From positions 310,001 through 374,000 of the forward strand of contig NZ_JAMJPL010000003.1 of assembly GCF_023555055.1 (NCBI RefSeq): 64,000 nt of DNA, read 5' to 3'. The notes under the pieces are model-generated. The model saw only the letters and a program-made list of their open reading frames with translations, was not told where the DNA came from and did not search any database. The position numbers and the translations under genes are program-made. Origin of the DNA: Marinobacter sp. ATCH36 (GTDB taxonomy: Bacteria > Pseudomonadota > Gammaproteobacteria > Pseudomonadales > Oleiphilaceae). Below, in pieces: positions 1 through 9,314 of this stretch. How positions within the stretch are numbered: position 1 is the stretch's first letter; every line of letters begins with the position of its first letter.

Positions 1-2
1 CC

Positions 3-770
3 TACCGACCAGATCATCTCTACCGTGGCGGCGACACACCAGTGGCAGAACCGGATTACCTGATCCTGTGTGTGAAGGTACTGCCGGGCGTAGACCGCGC
101 CGCCCTGGTCAAACCCTGGATGGGCAGCACCACCCGCCTGGTGCTGATCGAAAATGGTCTGGACATCGAACGGGAGCTGGCCGAAGCCTACCCGGACAAT
201 CCCCTCATCAGCTGTCTGGCCTTCATCGCTGCGAGCCGCACGGAACCTGGCGTGGTCGAGCACAAGGCCTATGGCAAGCTGGTCATGGGCCGCTACCCCA
301 AAGGCATCGACGACAACTGCCGGGAATTGTCACAACTGTTCATGGACGGCGGCATCCGCATCGACCTGACCGAGCAGGTTGAGGGTGAGCGCTGGCGCAA
401 GTGCCTGTGGAACACCCCATTCAATCCCCTGTCGGTCATCGCCAATGGCGCTGACACCCGGACCATTCTGGACACCGAAGGTGGTGAGGATCTGATCCGT
501 GCCATGATCCGTGAAGTCATGGACGTCGCTGCCGCCGAAGGCTACCCCATGGACGACAAGGTGATCGAGCAGAACATTACCGGTACCCGAAAGATGCCGC
601 CTTACAAGAACAGCATGGCGGTGGACTACCTCAATGGCCGGCCCATCGAGCGGGAGGCCGTACTGGGCAATGTGGTGACCATCGCACAACGTCATGGCAT
701 TCCGGTACCGCACCTGAACACCGTGCTGGTGACGCTGAAAATGCGGGCGGCGCTGGAAGGCCGGGACTGA
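3..770 (+). CDS. panE: 2-dehydropantoate 2-reductase (ketopantoate reductase), 5'-truncated by window edge
   Basis: NADPH-dependent reduction of ketopantoate to pantoate in the pantothenate/CoA pathway, cytosolic. The open frame runs in from the window edge, so the N-terminal Rossmann GxGxxG is outside the window; the GTG at 42 is internal. Visible family features are the catalytic lysine in WRKCLWN followed by NPL, and the conserved glutamate in GRPIERE before the C-terminal helix (RHGIPVP). This matches the ApbA/PanE fold to its end. Some members of the family act on other 2-oxoacids, so the exact substrate is inferred. It ends 80 bp before the genomic-island junction. Confidence 0.85.
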   Translation, partial: YRPDHLYRGGDTPVAEPDYLILCVKVLPGVDRAALVKPWMGSTTRLVLIENGLDIERELAEAYPDNPLISCLAFIAASRTEPGVVEHKAYGKLVMGRYPKGIDDNCRELSQLFMDGGIRIDLTEQVEGERWRKCLWNTPFNPLSVIANGADTRTILDTEGGEDLIRAMIREVMDVAAAEGYPMDDKVIEQNITGTRKMPPYKNSMAVDYLNGRPIEREAVLGNVVTIAQRHGIPVPHLNTVLVTLKMRAALEGRD

Positions 771-849
771 CCGCAACAAAGCACACCCCAAAGCGATGAA
801 AAAGAAGCTAACTATTTTCTATCGCTTCAAGTTGCTATAAAAAATGGAG

Positions 850-898
850 AAAAATGGAGGCGCGGGTCGGAATCGAACCGGCGTTAACGGAGTTGCAG
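850..898 (-). repeat. attL: duplicated 3' half of tRNA-Cys
   Basis: This is a 49-bp exact copy of 29619-29667 that covers the T arm, variable loop and part of the anticodon loop of tRNA-Cys. The sequence diverges right after position 898, so no functional tRNA is encoded here. It marks the outer end of the island on the panE side. Confidence 0.9.
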
Positions 899-1398
899 GA
901 CGAACATCCAGAATGCTTTTTTTCTTTTTAATACAATGACCTGGAAAGTATTCCTCCGATATAAACTACGCCCATTGGGTTTTTATAAAATCGTTTCCGC
1001 TCAATAAGTTACATTTTTATTTTTTGGGTAAATTACCGCGCTTCCCCTGGATCGAAGAGGGTCACATTCCAGAACGGTCGAGCAGCAGACGGCCGCACCT
1101 GGATTCAGACGATTCAGAACATTGGGAAAACCCAAATCCGTAGCGGCACTGACAAAAGCAAAGCCGGCCGCATCGACACTACTTGCAACCAATTCATGTC
1201 ACTGATGTAGCCTGAAAACCATCGGGTAAAAGCGACCTGAATATGTTTGCGGTCTGGCGACAGCAAGGTTCTACTTCGTTTCCAGGGACGCTTTTCGGGG
1301 TAAGTCCATGCCCCTAATGTTTGGTTGGAAGCCCTGATCGTCAGAGTAGTGCTCGGAAATCAGGCAGTTATGGGTGGCTGTTGAGGATATATCCCAGC
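899..1398. other. non-coding stretch at left island end
   Basis: About 500 bp between attL and the first convincing gene. The only open frame (1001-1192, minus) has no recognisable motif and no good ribosome binding site. No tandem repeat, terminator or RNA gene is seen. Confidence 0.5.
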
Positions 1399-1830
1399 TC
1401 AATCGATGGGCTGACGCAGTTGGATAACTTCCCAAGCTGGCTTTTCCTGAAGGCGGCTGAATAACTCCTCAGTGTCCAATCGCAGTAGGTCGTCAGGCAC
1501 TGCTGCGTGCAGCTTCCGCAGTTCGCTCGAGGAGCTCGAGATATTTTTAAAAAGATCCCATCTGATGTCGCGAATGAACCTTTTCGAATCTACTGACATT
1601 GCCGGCTTAAAGGGCCACCAGCAAAAGATACACAGTGGATGAACAACGTCCACCCCCGGCCAAAACCTACGGCTCAAAAGCTCAGCTCGCCGCTGCCCAA
1701 GCTCCCAACCTCCAACTACGATTTCATTACTATTTTCATGTGGCATAGCGGTTAGACTCACCACATTTTCGAAAACTTCTATCCAATTCTCGTCGCTCCA
1801 TTCTTCCGATGTCGAGTTTGAAATTGACAT
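1399..1830 (-). CDS. hypothetical protein (143 aa), second gene of a two-gene operon
   Basis: No family is recognised. It is a soluble, acidic 143-residue protein rich in Trp, with a mid-protein segment HPLCIFCWWPFKP carrying two close cysteines. The start is well supported: on the minus strand GGAGG lies 7 nt before the ATG at 1830. The upstream gene for a membrane protein ends at 1843, so the pair is almost certainly one transcript. It could be an effector or partner of the membrane protein, but nothing in the sequence proves that. Confidence 0.6.
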   Translation of the reverse strand: MSISNSTSEEWSDENWIEVFENVVSLTAMPHENSNEIVVGGWELGQRRAELLSRRFWPGVDVVHPLCIFCWWPFKPAMSVDSKRFIRDIRWDLFKNISSSSSELRKLHAAVPDDLLRLDTEELFSRLQEKPAWEVIQLRQPID

Positions 1831-1842
1831 GATTTGCCTCCG

Positions 1843-2301
1843 TTAAGCGTAAACAGCAGTATATATTCCGGAAACTAACCAAATCATCCCTATTAGCAAG
1901 GCAGCCAACTGAGGACCAAATGGAATTCCGGTCAGCATGTCTCTTACGACGTTATATTTTTGGCTTCTCATTGGAATCAGGAAAAGAAGGAACAAGCCAA
2001 ATGCTAGCGACAGTAGAAACCATAAAGAAGCTCTAAAGACCTCTTCGAGGGCTCGATTTGGAAACCCCGTTTTCTCTGCCCCTAGTTGAATCATAATCAC
2101 TGATGCAGGTATCAGAATGCTCACCGCCGTCACCCCAGCTACACTCGCGTTATTCAATGCGGATGCTGCAAACTGTCTCTGTTCAAGACAATCGAGCGGA
2201 CTGGACCTAAGCGAACTTCGTATTTCCAGCCATCCGCCAATATGGAAAACTGCAAACAAAAGGAAGACGATGATATCCCACCACTGATAGAGATAATTCA
2301 T
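1843..2301 (-). CDS. putative inner-membrane protein (152 aa)
   Basis: Family unknown. The protein has about four hydrophobic segments: near the N-terminus (IIVFLLFAVFHIGGW), around residues 60-80, around 100-120, and at the C-terminus (LAALLIGMIWLVSGIYTAVY). I chose the ATG at 2301 because a GGAGG lies 4 nt upstream; a longer frame up to 2343 lacks such a site. It is followed at once by the 143-aa soluble gene. A membrane protein plus small soluble protein at an island edge fits several defence architectures, but the function is unknown. Confidence 0.6.
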   Translation of the reverse strand: MNYLYQWWDIIVFLLFAVFHIGGWLEIRSSLRSSPLDCLEQRQFAASALNNASVAGVTAVSILIPASVIMIQLGAEKTGFPNRALEEVFRASLWFLLSLAFGLFLLFLIPMRSQKYNVVRDMLTGIPFGPQLAALLIGMIWLVSGIYTAVYA

Positions 2302-3071
2302 TGCGCCTCCATAGGGTTGATCCAGAGATTCGTAGTTACCCAACTGCGTACTATGCGAACGCGTTCGGTTATATATGTTTGCATAACATAAATTTCAGTC
2401 GATCCTGCGATCCTAAAACCGTATTGATAATAGTTTGCCGAACTCTTCTGGACATAAGGATATAAATTCAGAGAGCATCAATCTAGCTATTGTTATGCGT
2501 CGACCAGTTACTCACGTTAGTAATTGAAGACCAAGAATGCGAAGAGCGCAATACAGGGGCTACCCACAGGCTAATGCCTACAACGGGGCAACAAAGGGCG
2601 CGAGTGGTCCTGTTGAGTAACAAGGGCTTTTCCGGGCGGGTGTTCGCGGACAGAGTGAGTGTCTTTGTAGAGCCGATCAGTAACTGGGGTCATCCACTTG
2701 AGCATTTCGCGTCTCTACTGAAGTGGGGGAAACGCACCTTGAAGTGGATCGGCCCGATCGACCAAAGCGCCGGCCCTAAGGAACATTTGACCCTATTGAT
2801 ACCAAAAGTGCTGCCAGAACTGTGTTGCCAAGCATTGCGACGGCAATAACCAGTAACCTGACGATTAGAAACCGTTTGCTGCACTCATCCCACAACTCAC
2901 CACTCATTCGAACTGTCAACACAACACGCAGCCAGTTTTACGCGGGCGTATTGACAGTCAGGCGGTTTGCAACCCGGTAAATTAGTTTTCACGCAGTAGG
3001 GGGCGCTACCGGCACCAAACGTCAGACGCGCTCCCCGGGTAATGAATCCAAAGCTTCAGGAACAAACAGTA
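2302..3071. other. long intergenic region without a convincing gene
   Basis: About 770 bp. A 119-codon frame at 2490-2849 (plus) shows no motif, odd composition and no clear ribosome binding site, so I do not call it. The end of the stretch presumably carries the promoter for the replication genes that follow. Confidence 0.4.
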
Positions 3072-3635
3072 ATGACGATTGTTAAAAAACGATTAACTGA
3101 AAATTTCGCTACGATTCCAAATTCCATATTCGATGGTACACAGCTGTCGCTCGACACTATAGGAGTATTAGTTTATCTCCTCTCACTTCCCGAGAATTGG
3201 GAAGTCCGGGCTGACCATATTCGGAGAAAATTTAATATTGGCAAAGCAAAACAACAGCGAATCTTCAAAGAACTCGAGAATGCTGGTTATTTGATTCGGG
3301 ACAAAGCGCAAGGAACCGATGGGCGCTGGACCACGGGTATCAAGATTCGCCAGGTCCCTCAAAAGCCAGCTGCTACCAAGGACGGATCTTCCGGTATCGG
3401 ATTTTCGGGCAACGGTCGTTCCGACACCGGTGCACATGGTCCTTTATGTAAGACAATATCCAACAAGAAATACTCAAAAAATAAAAATATCACTAATACG
3501 CAGCCAAAGCCCGACAGCAAGTGCAAGAACCCAACTCCGAATGAAGAAATAACGGCAACCAGGTCAAATGACAGTACGTCAGCTTTGACATTCGATATAA
3601 ATCACGGAGACATTTCCTGGCTATGGGAGAGTTAA
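3072..3635 (+). CDS. helix-turn-helix protein, phage replication O-like
   Basis: The N-terminal 80 residues form a winged-helix module (IGVLVYLLSLPENWEV, then KQQRIFKELENAGYLIR) typical of phage and plasmid replication initiators and DnaD/O-like proteins. The rest is low-complexity, rich in Lys, Asn, Thr and Ser, and ends in GDISWLWES. Start ATG 3072 has AGGA upstream; ATG 3042 is an alternative. It overlaps the next gene by 13 bp, and that gene is P-like, so together they resemble a lambda O/P replication pair. The role (origin binding and helicase recruitment) is inferred from this context. Confidence 0.6.
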   Translation: MTIVKKRLTENFATIPNSIFDGTQLSLDTIGVLVYLLSLPENWEVRADHIRRKFNIGKAKQQRIFKELENAGYLIRDKAQGTDGRWTTGIKIRQVPQKPAATKDGSSGIGFSGNGRSDTGAHGPLCKTISNKKYSKNKNITNTQPKPDSKCKNPTPNEEITATRSNDSTSALTFDINHGDISWLWES

Positions 3636-4144
3636 AAATGCAGTCACAACTAAAGCCGATTGATGCCGAGATTCAGATGGCAAAGGCTGTTGAGTATATA
3701 TTCACCCAAATTAAGCTGATCTGTCCGGGTTGGAAAGCGACGTGGTCAAACGAATCAGTTGAAAATGAAGCGAAGAAATTCTGGCTGAAAGTTCTCTTGG
3801 AGACGGGTATCCGAACCGATCTTGAAATCAAGTGCGGACTGCAGAGAACTTTGAAAGAAGGAGACCCATACTGCCCTCCGATAGGACGGTTTATCAGGTG
3901 GTGCAAACCCAATCCTGAGGTTCTGGGATTACCATCGGCAAGTGCTGCCTACAGGGAGGCGTGCCAGAAAGTTCATCCTGCGCGACGACAGTGTGCTTGG
4001 AGCCATGCAGCGGTATTTCTCGCAGCGCAATCGGTAGGAGCACATGAACTCCGCATATTGAGCCAGGACAAGAGTTGGCCAATGTTTGAGCGAGCGTACG
4101 CGATTGCCTGCGACTGGCAAGCCCCCGATATCCTAGACACCTGA
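3623..4144 (+). pseudogene. phage replication protein P-like, 3' end removed by IS
   Basis: Residues about 20-165 match the lambda-P-type replication family pattern: PGW near residue 35, an acidic/Lys helix, then PPIGRFIRWC and LGLPSASAAY, followed by a WSHAAVFLA helix. Proteins of this family load the replicative helicase on phage DNA. Native sequence stops at about 4114 where the IS3-family inverted repeat begins; the last ten or so codons and the stop are supplied by the IS. Family members are normally longer, so this copy is probably inactive. It overlaps the O-like gene upstream. Confidence 0.65.
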
Positions 4145-4957
4145 CAGCTTTGTGAAATACTGCTTTTCGAAGTCCGCTGGCGACAGGCCACCGTTGTTGC
4201 CATGACGGCGAACCGGGTTATAGAACATCTCGATGTAATCGAAGATATCTTGGCGAGCCGTTTCCCGATCTTTGTAGATTTTCCGTTTCACCCGCTCGCT
4301 CTTGAGCAACGAGAAGAAGCTTTCGGCAACGGCATTGTCGTGACAGTTGCCACGCCGGCTCATGCTGGGTTTCAGTCGGTGGTCTTTCAGGAAGTCTCTC
4401 CATTCACGGCTGGTGTACTGCGATCCCTGATCGGAGTGGATCAGAACCTCCTGTTTTGGCCGACGCTTCCAGGAAGCCATCAACAGCGCATCCATAACAA
4501 GGTCTGTCGACATTCTCGATTTCATGGACCAGCCAACGATTTGTCGTGAGAACAAGTCCAGCACTGCCGCGAGATACAGGAAGCCCTCATGGGTACGGAT
4601 GTAGGTGATATCGGTCACCCAACGTTCGTTCGGCTTCTGGGCCTCGAACTCACGGTTCAGATGATTCGGTGCCACGTGAGCCGGCTTGCCACCGTAATAG
4701 CCCTTGTGGCGCTTGTAACCGCGCTGTGCGCGGATGCCTTCGTTTCTCATGAGCCGGTACACCCGGTTCTTACTGCACCGCTCTCCGAGGTCTTTCAGAT
4801 CCAGGGTGATGTTCCGGTAGCCGTACACGCCACCACTTTCGAGCCAGGCCTGTTTGATCAATCCCACCAAGCGACGATTGGCCTTGGCGCGAGGGCTTTC
4901 CGGTGTATGTAGCCAGCTATAGAAGCCACTGAAGTGGACTCCCAGAACCCGGCACAT
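4133..4957 (-). CDS. IS3-family transposase OrfB (DDE integrase catalytic domain)
   Basis: The DDE triad is intact: D in WVTDITYI, D in LIHSDQGSQY, and E in NAVAESFFS 35 residues later. An HTH_21-like N-terminal part precedes the rve core. The productive form begins by -1 frameshift from OrfA; the -1 frame is open from 5038 through KYRFIRAHQ to the ATG at 4957. The stop lies within the IS end at 4133. The element therefore looks coding-competent even though its flanks are rearranged. Confidence 0.9.
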   Translation of the reverse strand: MCRVLGVHFSGFYSWLHTPESPRAKANRRLVGLIKQAWLESGGVYGYRNITLDLKDLGERCSKNRVYRLMRNEGIRAQRGYKRHKGYYGGKPAHVAPNHLNREFEAQKPNERWVTDITYIRTHEGFLYLAAVLDLFSRQIVGWSMKSRMSTDLVMDALLMASWKRRPKQEVLIHSDQGSQYTSREWRDFLKDHRLKPSMSRRGNCHDNAVAESFFSLLKSERVKRKIYKDRETARQDIFDYIEMFYNPVRRHGNNGGLSPADFEKQYFTKLSGV

Positions 4958-5004
4958 GACACGGACTCGAAATTCACTCTGGTGAGCCCTGATGAAGCGA
5001 TACT

Positions 5005-5292
5005 TTACTTGGACTCTTTGGCAAAGAACGCTGCGGCCTTTTTTAGTATGTCGCGCTCTTCACTGACCCGGCGCAACTCCGCTCTCAACTTGCGCAGCTC
5101 ATCCTGCTGGTCGTTGATCTGTTGGTGCTGGCTGCCAGCATCACCGTAGAGCTTGATCCATTTATGCAAGCTGGCTGAGGTGATCCCCAGTCTCCGGCAC
5201 ACATCCGTCACCTTGTAGCCACGCTCGGTGACTTGCTTGACGGCCTCAATTTTGAATTCTTCGGAGTATCGCTTTCCGCTCATTACCAACAC
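5005..5292 (-). CDS. IS3-family transposase OrfA
   Basis: 95 residues: N-terminal helix-turn-helix (YSEEFKIEAVKQVTERGY, then VCRRLGITSASLHKW) and a leucine-zipper-like coiled coil (residues 55-85) used for dimerisation. It binds the IS ends. Close to its 3' end lies a slippery heptamer A AAA AAG (minus strand, 5044-5038). A -1 slip there fuses OrfA to OrfB to make the active transposase. Confidence 0.9.
   Translation of the reverse strand: MLVMSGKRYSEEFKIEAVKQVTERGYKVTDVCRRLGITSASLHKWIKLYGDAGSQHQQINDQQDELRKLRAELRRVSEERDILKKAAAFFAKESK
5038..5044 (-). promoter_or_regulatory. programmed -1 frameshift site A_AAA_AAG
   Basis: Minus-strand reading in the OrfA frame is cta aaa aag, which gives the classic IS3-family slippery heptamer. 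After the slip the frame stays open into OrfB. A downstream stimulatory structure was not folded. Confidence 0.75.
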
Positions 5293-5306
5293 CTGTAGAT
5301 TTGCGT

Positions 5307-7253
5307 TTAGTGTAACGCTATCAGGCGTCTACTGTATCGGGGGCTTGCCACCCATTTCACTTCAAGAAGATACATATGGGCATTGAGAGGAGTTTTTTTC
5401 TTTCGACCGTTAATATGGTCGAACCAGTTACGAACTAAGCGGAAGAGCTGAAAACTATGTGTAAGGATGAATAGTTGCGCGGCTTCTGCTGTTTTCATTT
5501 TCATAAAACTGAAGGCGCTATACAGGGAGTTAGCATCCAGGCTGGATATTGGGTCATCTATGACGATGATTGTTTTCGTTAAATCCAGACTTTCATCCTC
5601 GAGCGTCTTCAGAAAATACATGAAGGCAATCGCCGTCCGCTCACCCTCACTGAGATGATACGCCGGCTCTCCGTAGCGAAATAATCGATAGCCTGAGTCA
5701 GATGTCTCAAACGTCAGTTCGCGCCTCCCAAGGTATGCAGCTACCTCTTCGTTCAATTCCTCTGCTGCTTTTAGATGATGACGTACCTCCTCTTCAAGTT
5801 GTTTTATCCGAGCCTTGTTTTTGTCACGCTTGCTCCTTTTGTCCTCAGCGCTGGCATCCAGCTGAAGCAAATCGGCCTTGTATTGTTGATACTCATCTAG
5901 CGCCTCGAGAACCATGTCATCCGCAACGCGATTCATCGCGTCTTGGACTTGCTGCTCAAATGATGAGCTGTGCCGATTGTGCTCGTCGATCAACTTATTA
6001 ATCCCGTCAACGACCCCGAGCCCAAACTGCGCTGCAATATTCTGCGAGGCATCCAGCGCTATGCTAACGGTCTTGACTAACCAGTTGGAGTCTTTCGCTG
6101 CAGTCGAAAAGGCGAATAGAAAGTCTCGAAGATCCATCCGTTGAAAGGGATTTTCACGTTTTTTCTGAAGAGCTGATGCCAACGAATCCAGGAAATTAAC
6201 AACGCTTAGTTTACTCGAGCTCCACCGTTCAGCGTATTTTTCGAAGTCAGCCTGAAGGTGTTGATAAAGTAATCCTGTAGCAGGAAGCTCGAAGTTCTTG
6301 ATTGCTCTGATGGAAGACTCGATATTCTGGATTTGACTGTCCAGTTCCGCCTGATACCGATTAAGCTCATCATTAAAATGGGCTTCTAGATCTTCGAGGC
6401 GATTTTCGGGGAGGCTCTGTTTACAAAACAGGCAGTGGTCTGTTTCGGAGCGATTCTTATGGAGGTTCAAGCCAGATTGAACCCACTGTCCAAGCTGGGG
6501 GTTGTCACGGAGCTCCTGGATAACCGACGCCGTAACCGACTTCTCCAGTAAGCGCTCGACCCTTTGGGTCAGTTCCATGAACTTAATCGGAGGCAACTTC
6601 ACGTTGGCAACCGTTTTCATGAGTTGCGCATGTGCAACTCCCAGAAGTTGTTCCCTGTCAGCTTCCTTCAAGCGAGCACCACCTGAGGTCAACAGCTCCT
6701 CTACCCGGCTTTCGAAAGCTGGGCGATTGTAATTGTTGAATCGGCCACCAGGCCGCGTGAGAGCATTTTTTATGTTCGACGCGCCCTCACTGCAGAATTT
6801 GTCGAACCCCTTCTGTTTAGCGCTCTTCTGGGTATCGAGCGACTTCAGATCTTCAACGATGGTTTCGACATCGGACCTTAAACCTGAGATTTCCTTCTGC
6901 TTTTCAACAGAGTCCTCACCAAGGTAGAAAACTGGAGCCAACTCCTGCTGCGCCGGATCTTCGAAGATGGCGTGTTCGATGAAACTTCGATTAAATACCC
7001 GGATCGGCGGAATGGAGCCTTTTTGAGGAAGCTTTCCGTTCACCGTTTTATCACCGAATTCGAAGTTCAATGACGATGCGCTGGCCGAACGCCGATGTTC
7101 CAGATCGGAAAAAATGGTCGTCAGGGTTGTTTTGCCACTTCCATTTAATCCGTAAATCAAGTTGAAGCGTGCAAAGTCATCAAGGTTATCCGGCCAAGTG
7201 AAGTCTTTAAAAATCCGAAACCCTTTGATTTCCTTGATTTTCGTTAAACGCAT
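5307..7253 (-). pseudogene. RloC/PrrC-like ABC-type ATPase (AAA_13 family), C-terminus removed by IS
   Basis: Start ATG 7253. Walker A GLNGSGKTT is at residues 35-43, followed by long coiled-coil segments. A CLFC (CxxC) motif mid-protein resembles the zinc hook of RloC/Rad50. Later come an ABC signature (LSEGE), Walker B IIVIDDPISSLD and a switch histidine ILTHS. In RloC and PrrC the tRNA anticodon nuclease lies C-terminal to this ATPase and is triggered by DNA damage or phage. Here native sequence ends near MYLLEVKW at 5351 and the last 14 codons are IS sequence, so the effector part is missing. The ATPase may be inert. A divergent helix-turn-helix gene lies 172 bp away. Confidence 0.7.
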
Positions 7254-7425
7254 CCTGCCCGTCCCTAGTTTACTGCCAAAGCCAAGAAATGGTGTGTGGT
7301 GAATACTGAATGATTCGCTAAGGGAAACCAAGATCCTGAGCTGATTCCGGCTGCGACGAGTTGAACACAACCCATACAAGAGAAAATCGCCTAGAATCTC
7401 AACAGAAGAGAAAGGGATCGGGGCA

Positions 7426-8868
7426 ATGGAGTCAGAGTCAGACGATAGCCGGCTCGAGAGAGACCGAGAGGAACTTTTCCACCTTGTGTGGTCGATGCCC
7501 AGTGAACAAGTAGCCACAACACTCGGGATTTCTGGCGTCGCGCTCACAAAACGATGCGCCAGGCTTGGAATTCCGAAGCCCCCTCGCGGCTACTGGGCAC
7601 GATTCAAGGGCAATTCGAATCGATCTATTCCACCAATGGCTGCTTATCAGGAAATCCTTTCGGCTCGGCTTAGCCAAAAGTCAATTCAACCGGGACTGCA
7701 TTTATCCGAAAGAAAACAGGAGCTCTTTCAAAAAGCCGCCGATACCGTTCTGGCCCAGAACCCCGAACTGGGCCGACTCGAGTTCAAAGGGTCGAGGCTT
7801 ATGCATATAGACCTCGCGCTCGCCTCTGCAGTTTTAACCACAGCGATCAAGCACTTTGAAGAGTTCCTGCCCAACACACCGTTTGTTTCCGCAAGGCAGG
7901 TAGCAGCCGGCCTATTGGATGCCCTTCTCCCCGTGGTTGCGAAGAATGTGTTGGTTTTTCCTAAATCCGAAAAACCGAGTTATCGGTCTGAGAGTGATTT
8001 TTTGGTGGTCCGCATTTCCGAGAATTTGCTACGCCATCTTGCCAATGCCAATCGGTTAGTGAGCGACCTGCAGCTGGCGTTTTCAGCGATCCCACTAAAT
8101 AGCTCAGAATATTGCCAGAGCGTTCGATATATTTTCACCCCAAAATCCTATTGGATCGCCAAAGCCGATTTGTGCGTGTCTAAGACACATGCCTGGCTTA
8201 GGATTGAGCAACAGTCTCCCGCGAACACCTACGAGACCATTCAGGTTCCGATCGACCATCTTGGACCGCTATCTTTCGTGCCAGGGCTGCCTCGTTACAC
8301 TCACACCGATCCGGAAGTTCGAATATACCGAGAAGACTGGGACCTGCTGCAAACGCTGCTGGAGGCTGAGGATATGCATACACTTGGCTCCTCTATCGTG
8401 TACGACCTCCTGGATGAAGATTTACACCTGAAGCTCGGACGCGCTATGAAGATATGGTGGCCCCGCGAACAGTTTCAGGCGCTCCAAGTACTGCAGGAAG
8501 GATTGGTCTCTGCTGAGCAGCGCATCGAACAATGGGAATCGGAACTTGCGGCCGCCAAGCAAAGACTTTGTGAAAAAATTCTTGGCATTCGCTCCGGTGA
8601 TGTTCTGCAGGTCATGCAACAAGGAAAGCCGGGACGCATTCAGGTCGACAGGTTGGACGTGTTCAAGTATGAGCACAAGATCACGTTTATGGCGCATGGC
8701 AAGCTGTTCAGAAAAGACGGGATGGTCGGAAAGCGGAATGAAACGTTGTATCTGTCGCTGCCAACCATCATCGCTCATCAGCTGACCGGATTTAAAGAAC
8801 CCCCCCAGCCATCTCCGCAACAAAGCGCGAGGGCCTACCCATTCTGGAAATGGAGTTGGCAACGTTGA
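7426..8868 (+). CDS. hypothetical protein with N-terminal HTH-like domain (480 aa)
   Basis: Residues 15-60 carry a pattern seen in a family of uncharacterised island proteins: VWSMPSEQVATTLGIS, then LTKRCARLGIPKP and PRGYWARF, which looks like a helix-turn-helix with a following Gly-Tyr-Trp motif. The remaining 400 residues contain no motif I recognise, only a coiled-coil stretch near residues 360-395. It is transcribed divergently from the RloC-like gene. A regulator of, or partner to, that ATPase is possible but unproven. ATG 7426 is preceded by GGATCGGGGC. Confidence 0.6.
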   Translation: MESESDDSRLERDREELFHLVWSMPSEQVATTLGISGVALTKRCARLGIPKPPRGYWARFKGNSNRSIPPMAAYQEILSARLSQKSIQPGLHLSERKQELFQKAADTVLAQNPELGRLEFKGSRLMHIDLALASAVLTTAIKHFEEFLPNTPFVSARQVAAGLLDALLPVVAKNVLVFPKSEKPSYRSESDFLVVRISENLLRHLANANRLVSDLQLAFSAIPLNSSEYCQSVRYIFTPKSYWIAKADLCVSKTHAWLRIEQQSPANTYETIQVPIDHLGPLSFVPGLPRYTHTDPEVRIYREDWDLLQTLLEAEDMHTLGSSIVYDLLDEDLHLKLGRAMKIWWPREQFQALQVLQEGLVSAEQRIEQWESELAAAKQRLCEKILGIRSGDVLQVMQQGKPGRIQVDRLDVFKYEHKITFMAHGKLFRKDGMVGKRNETLYLSLPTIIAHQLTGFKEPPQPSPQQSARAYPFWKWSWQR

Positions 8869-9052
8869 GGGAGCCTCGAGTTACCCCAGAAGCAGCGGTA
8901 CTGCAAAACGATGGCATTTTTATGCTGTCTTTTTGCGCTTGCTCCTCCCACAAAAGACGTAAAGTGATCTCAATATCTGATCATTGCCGCTTCTGACGCA
9001 GCGTCTCTAAAGCGATCAGATGCGTCTAAACCAATGAGTTCGGGAGATTGCC

Positions 9053-9313
9053 ATGCGTCCGGTATCGATTGAAGATTTTATTCAAGTGGTCTTTGAATAC
9101 GACAGCACGCCACCTGCCCCATCAACTATTCGCCGGCTCTGCGCAACAAAAGACGAGTTCGGGCTGGCAGTCATCCCCGGTGCCTTTAAGCTAGGAAAAG
9201 CCTGGAAAATTGACTTGGATGGCTATTTCCGGGAGATGGAGCGTCGGATGTCCGGATCCGACTTTGAAGACGACAACTTCATTCACGAACTGGCGAATAA
9301 ATTAGCGTCCTGA
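9053..9313 (+). CDS. small DNA-binding protein, excisionase-like
   Basis: 86 residues; residues 22-52 (PSTIRRLCATKDE, then PGAFKLGKAWKIDLDGYF) have the shape of an excisionase or AlpA-type winged helix. It ends 2 bp before the recombinase gene, the usual place for a recombination directionality factor. Start ATG 9053 follows GGGAG. The function is inferred from position and fold only. Confidence 0.6.
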   Translation: MRPVSIEDFIQVVFEYDSTPPAPSTIRRLCATKDEFGLAVIPGAFKLGKAWKIDLDGYFREMERRMSGSDFEDDNFIHELANKLAS

Positions 9314-9314
9314 C

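Larger units (their letters stand above)
4115..5350 (-). mobile_element. IS3-family insertion sequence (about 1.24 kb)
   Basis: Terminal inverted repeats are readable: 16 perfect bp (4115-4130 against 5335-5350, beginning TGGCAAGCCC) continuing, after a 3-nt mismatch, into TAGAC(A/G)CCTGA(C/T)AGC on both sides. The element carries orfA and orfB with a -1 frameshift site. Expected 3-4 bp target duplications are absent (GAC on the left, CCC on the right), and both flanking genes are cut at the borders but are unrelated to each other. This points to an IS-mediated deletion or recombination between two copies after insertion. Confidence 0.85.

Noticed and set aside
780..830. Inverted AAGCGAT / ATCGCTT after panE as a terminator
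   Set aside because: The loop is too long (over 20 nt) and the stem too short to be convincing.
1001..1192. 63-codon minus-strand frame near attL
   Set aside because: No motif and no ribosome site; likely chance.
2490..2849. 119-codon plus-strand frame in the gap before the replication genes
   Set aside because: No motif, no good ribosome site and composition unlike neighbouring genes.
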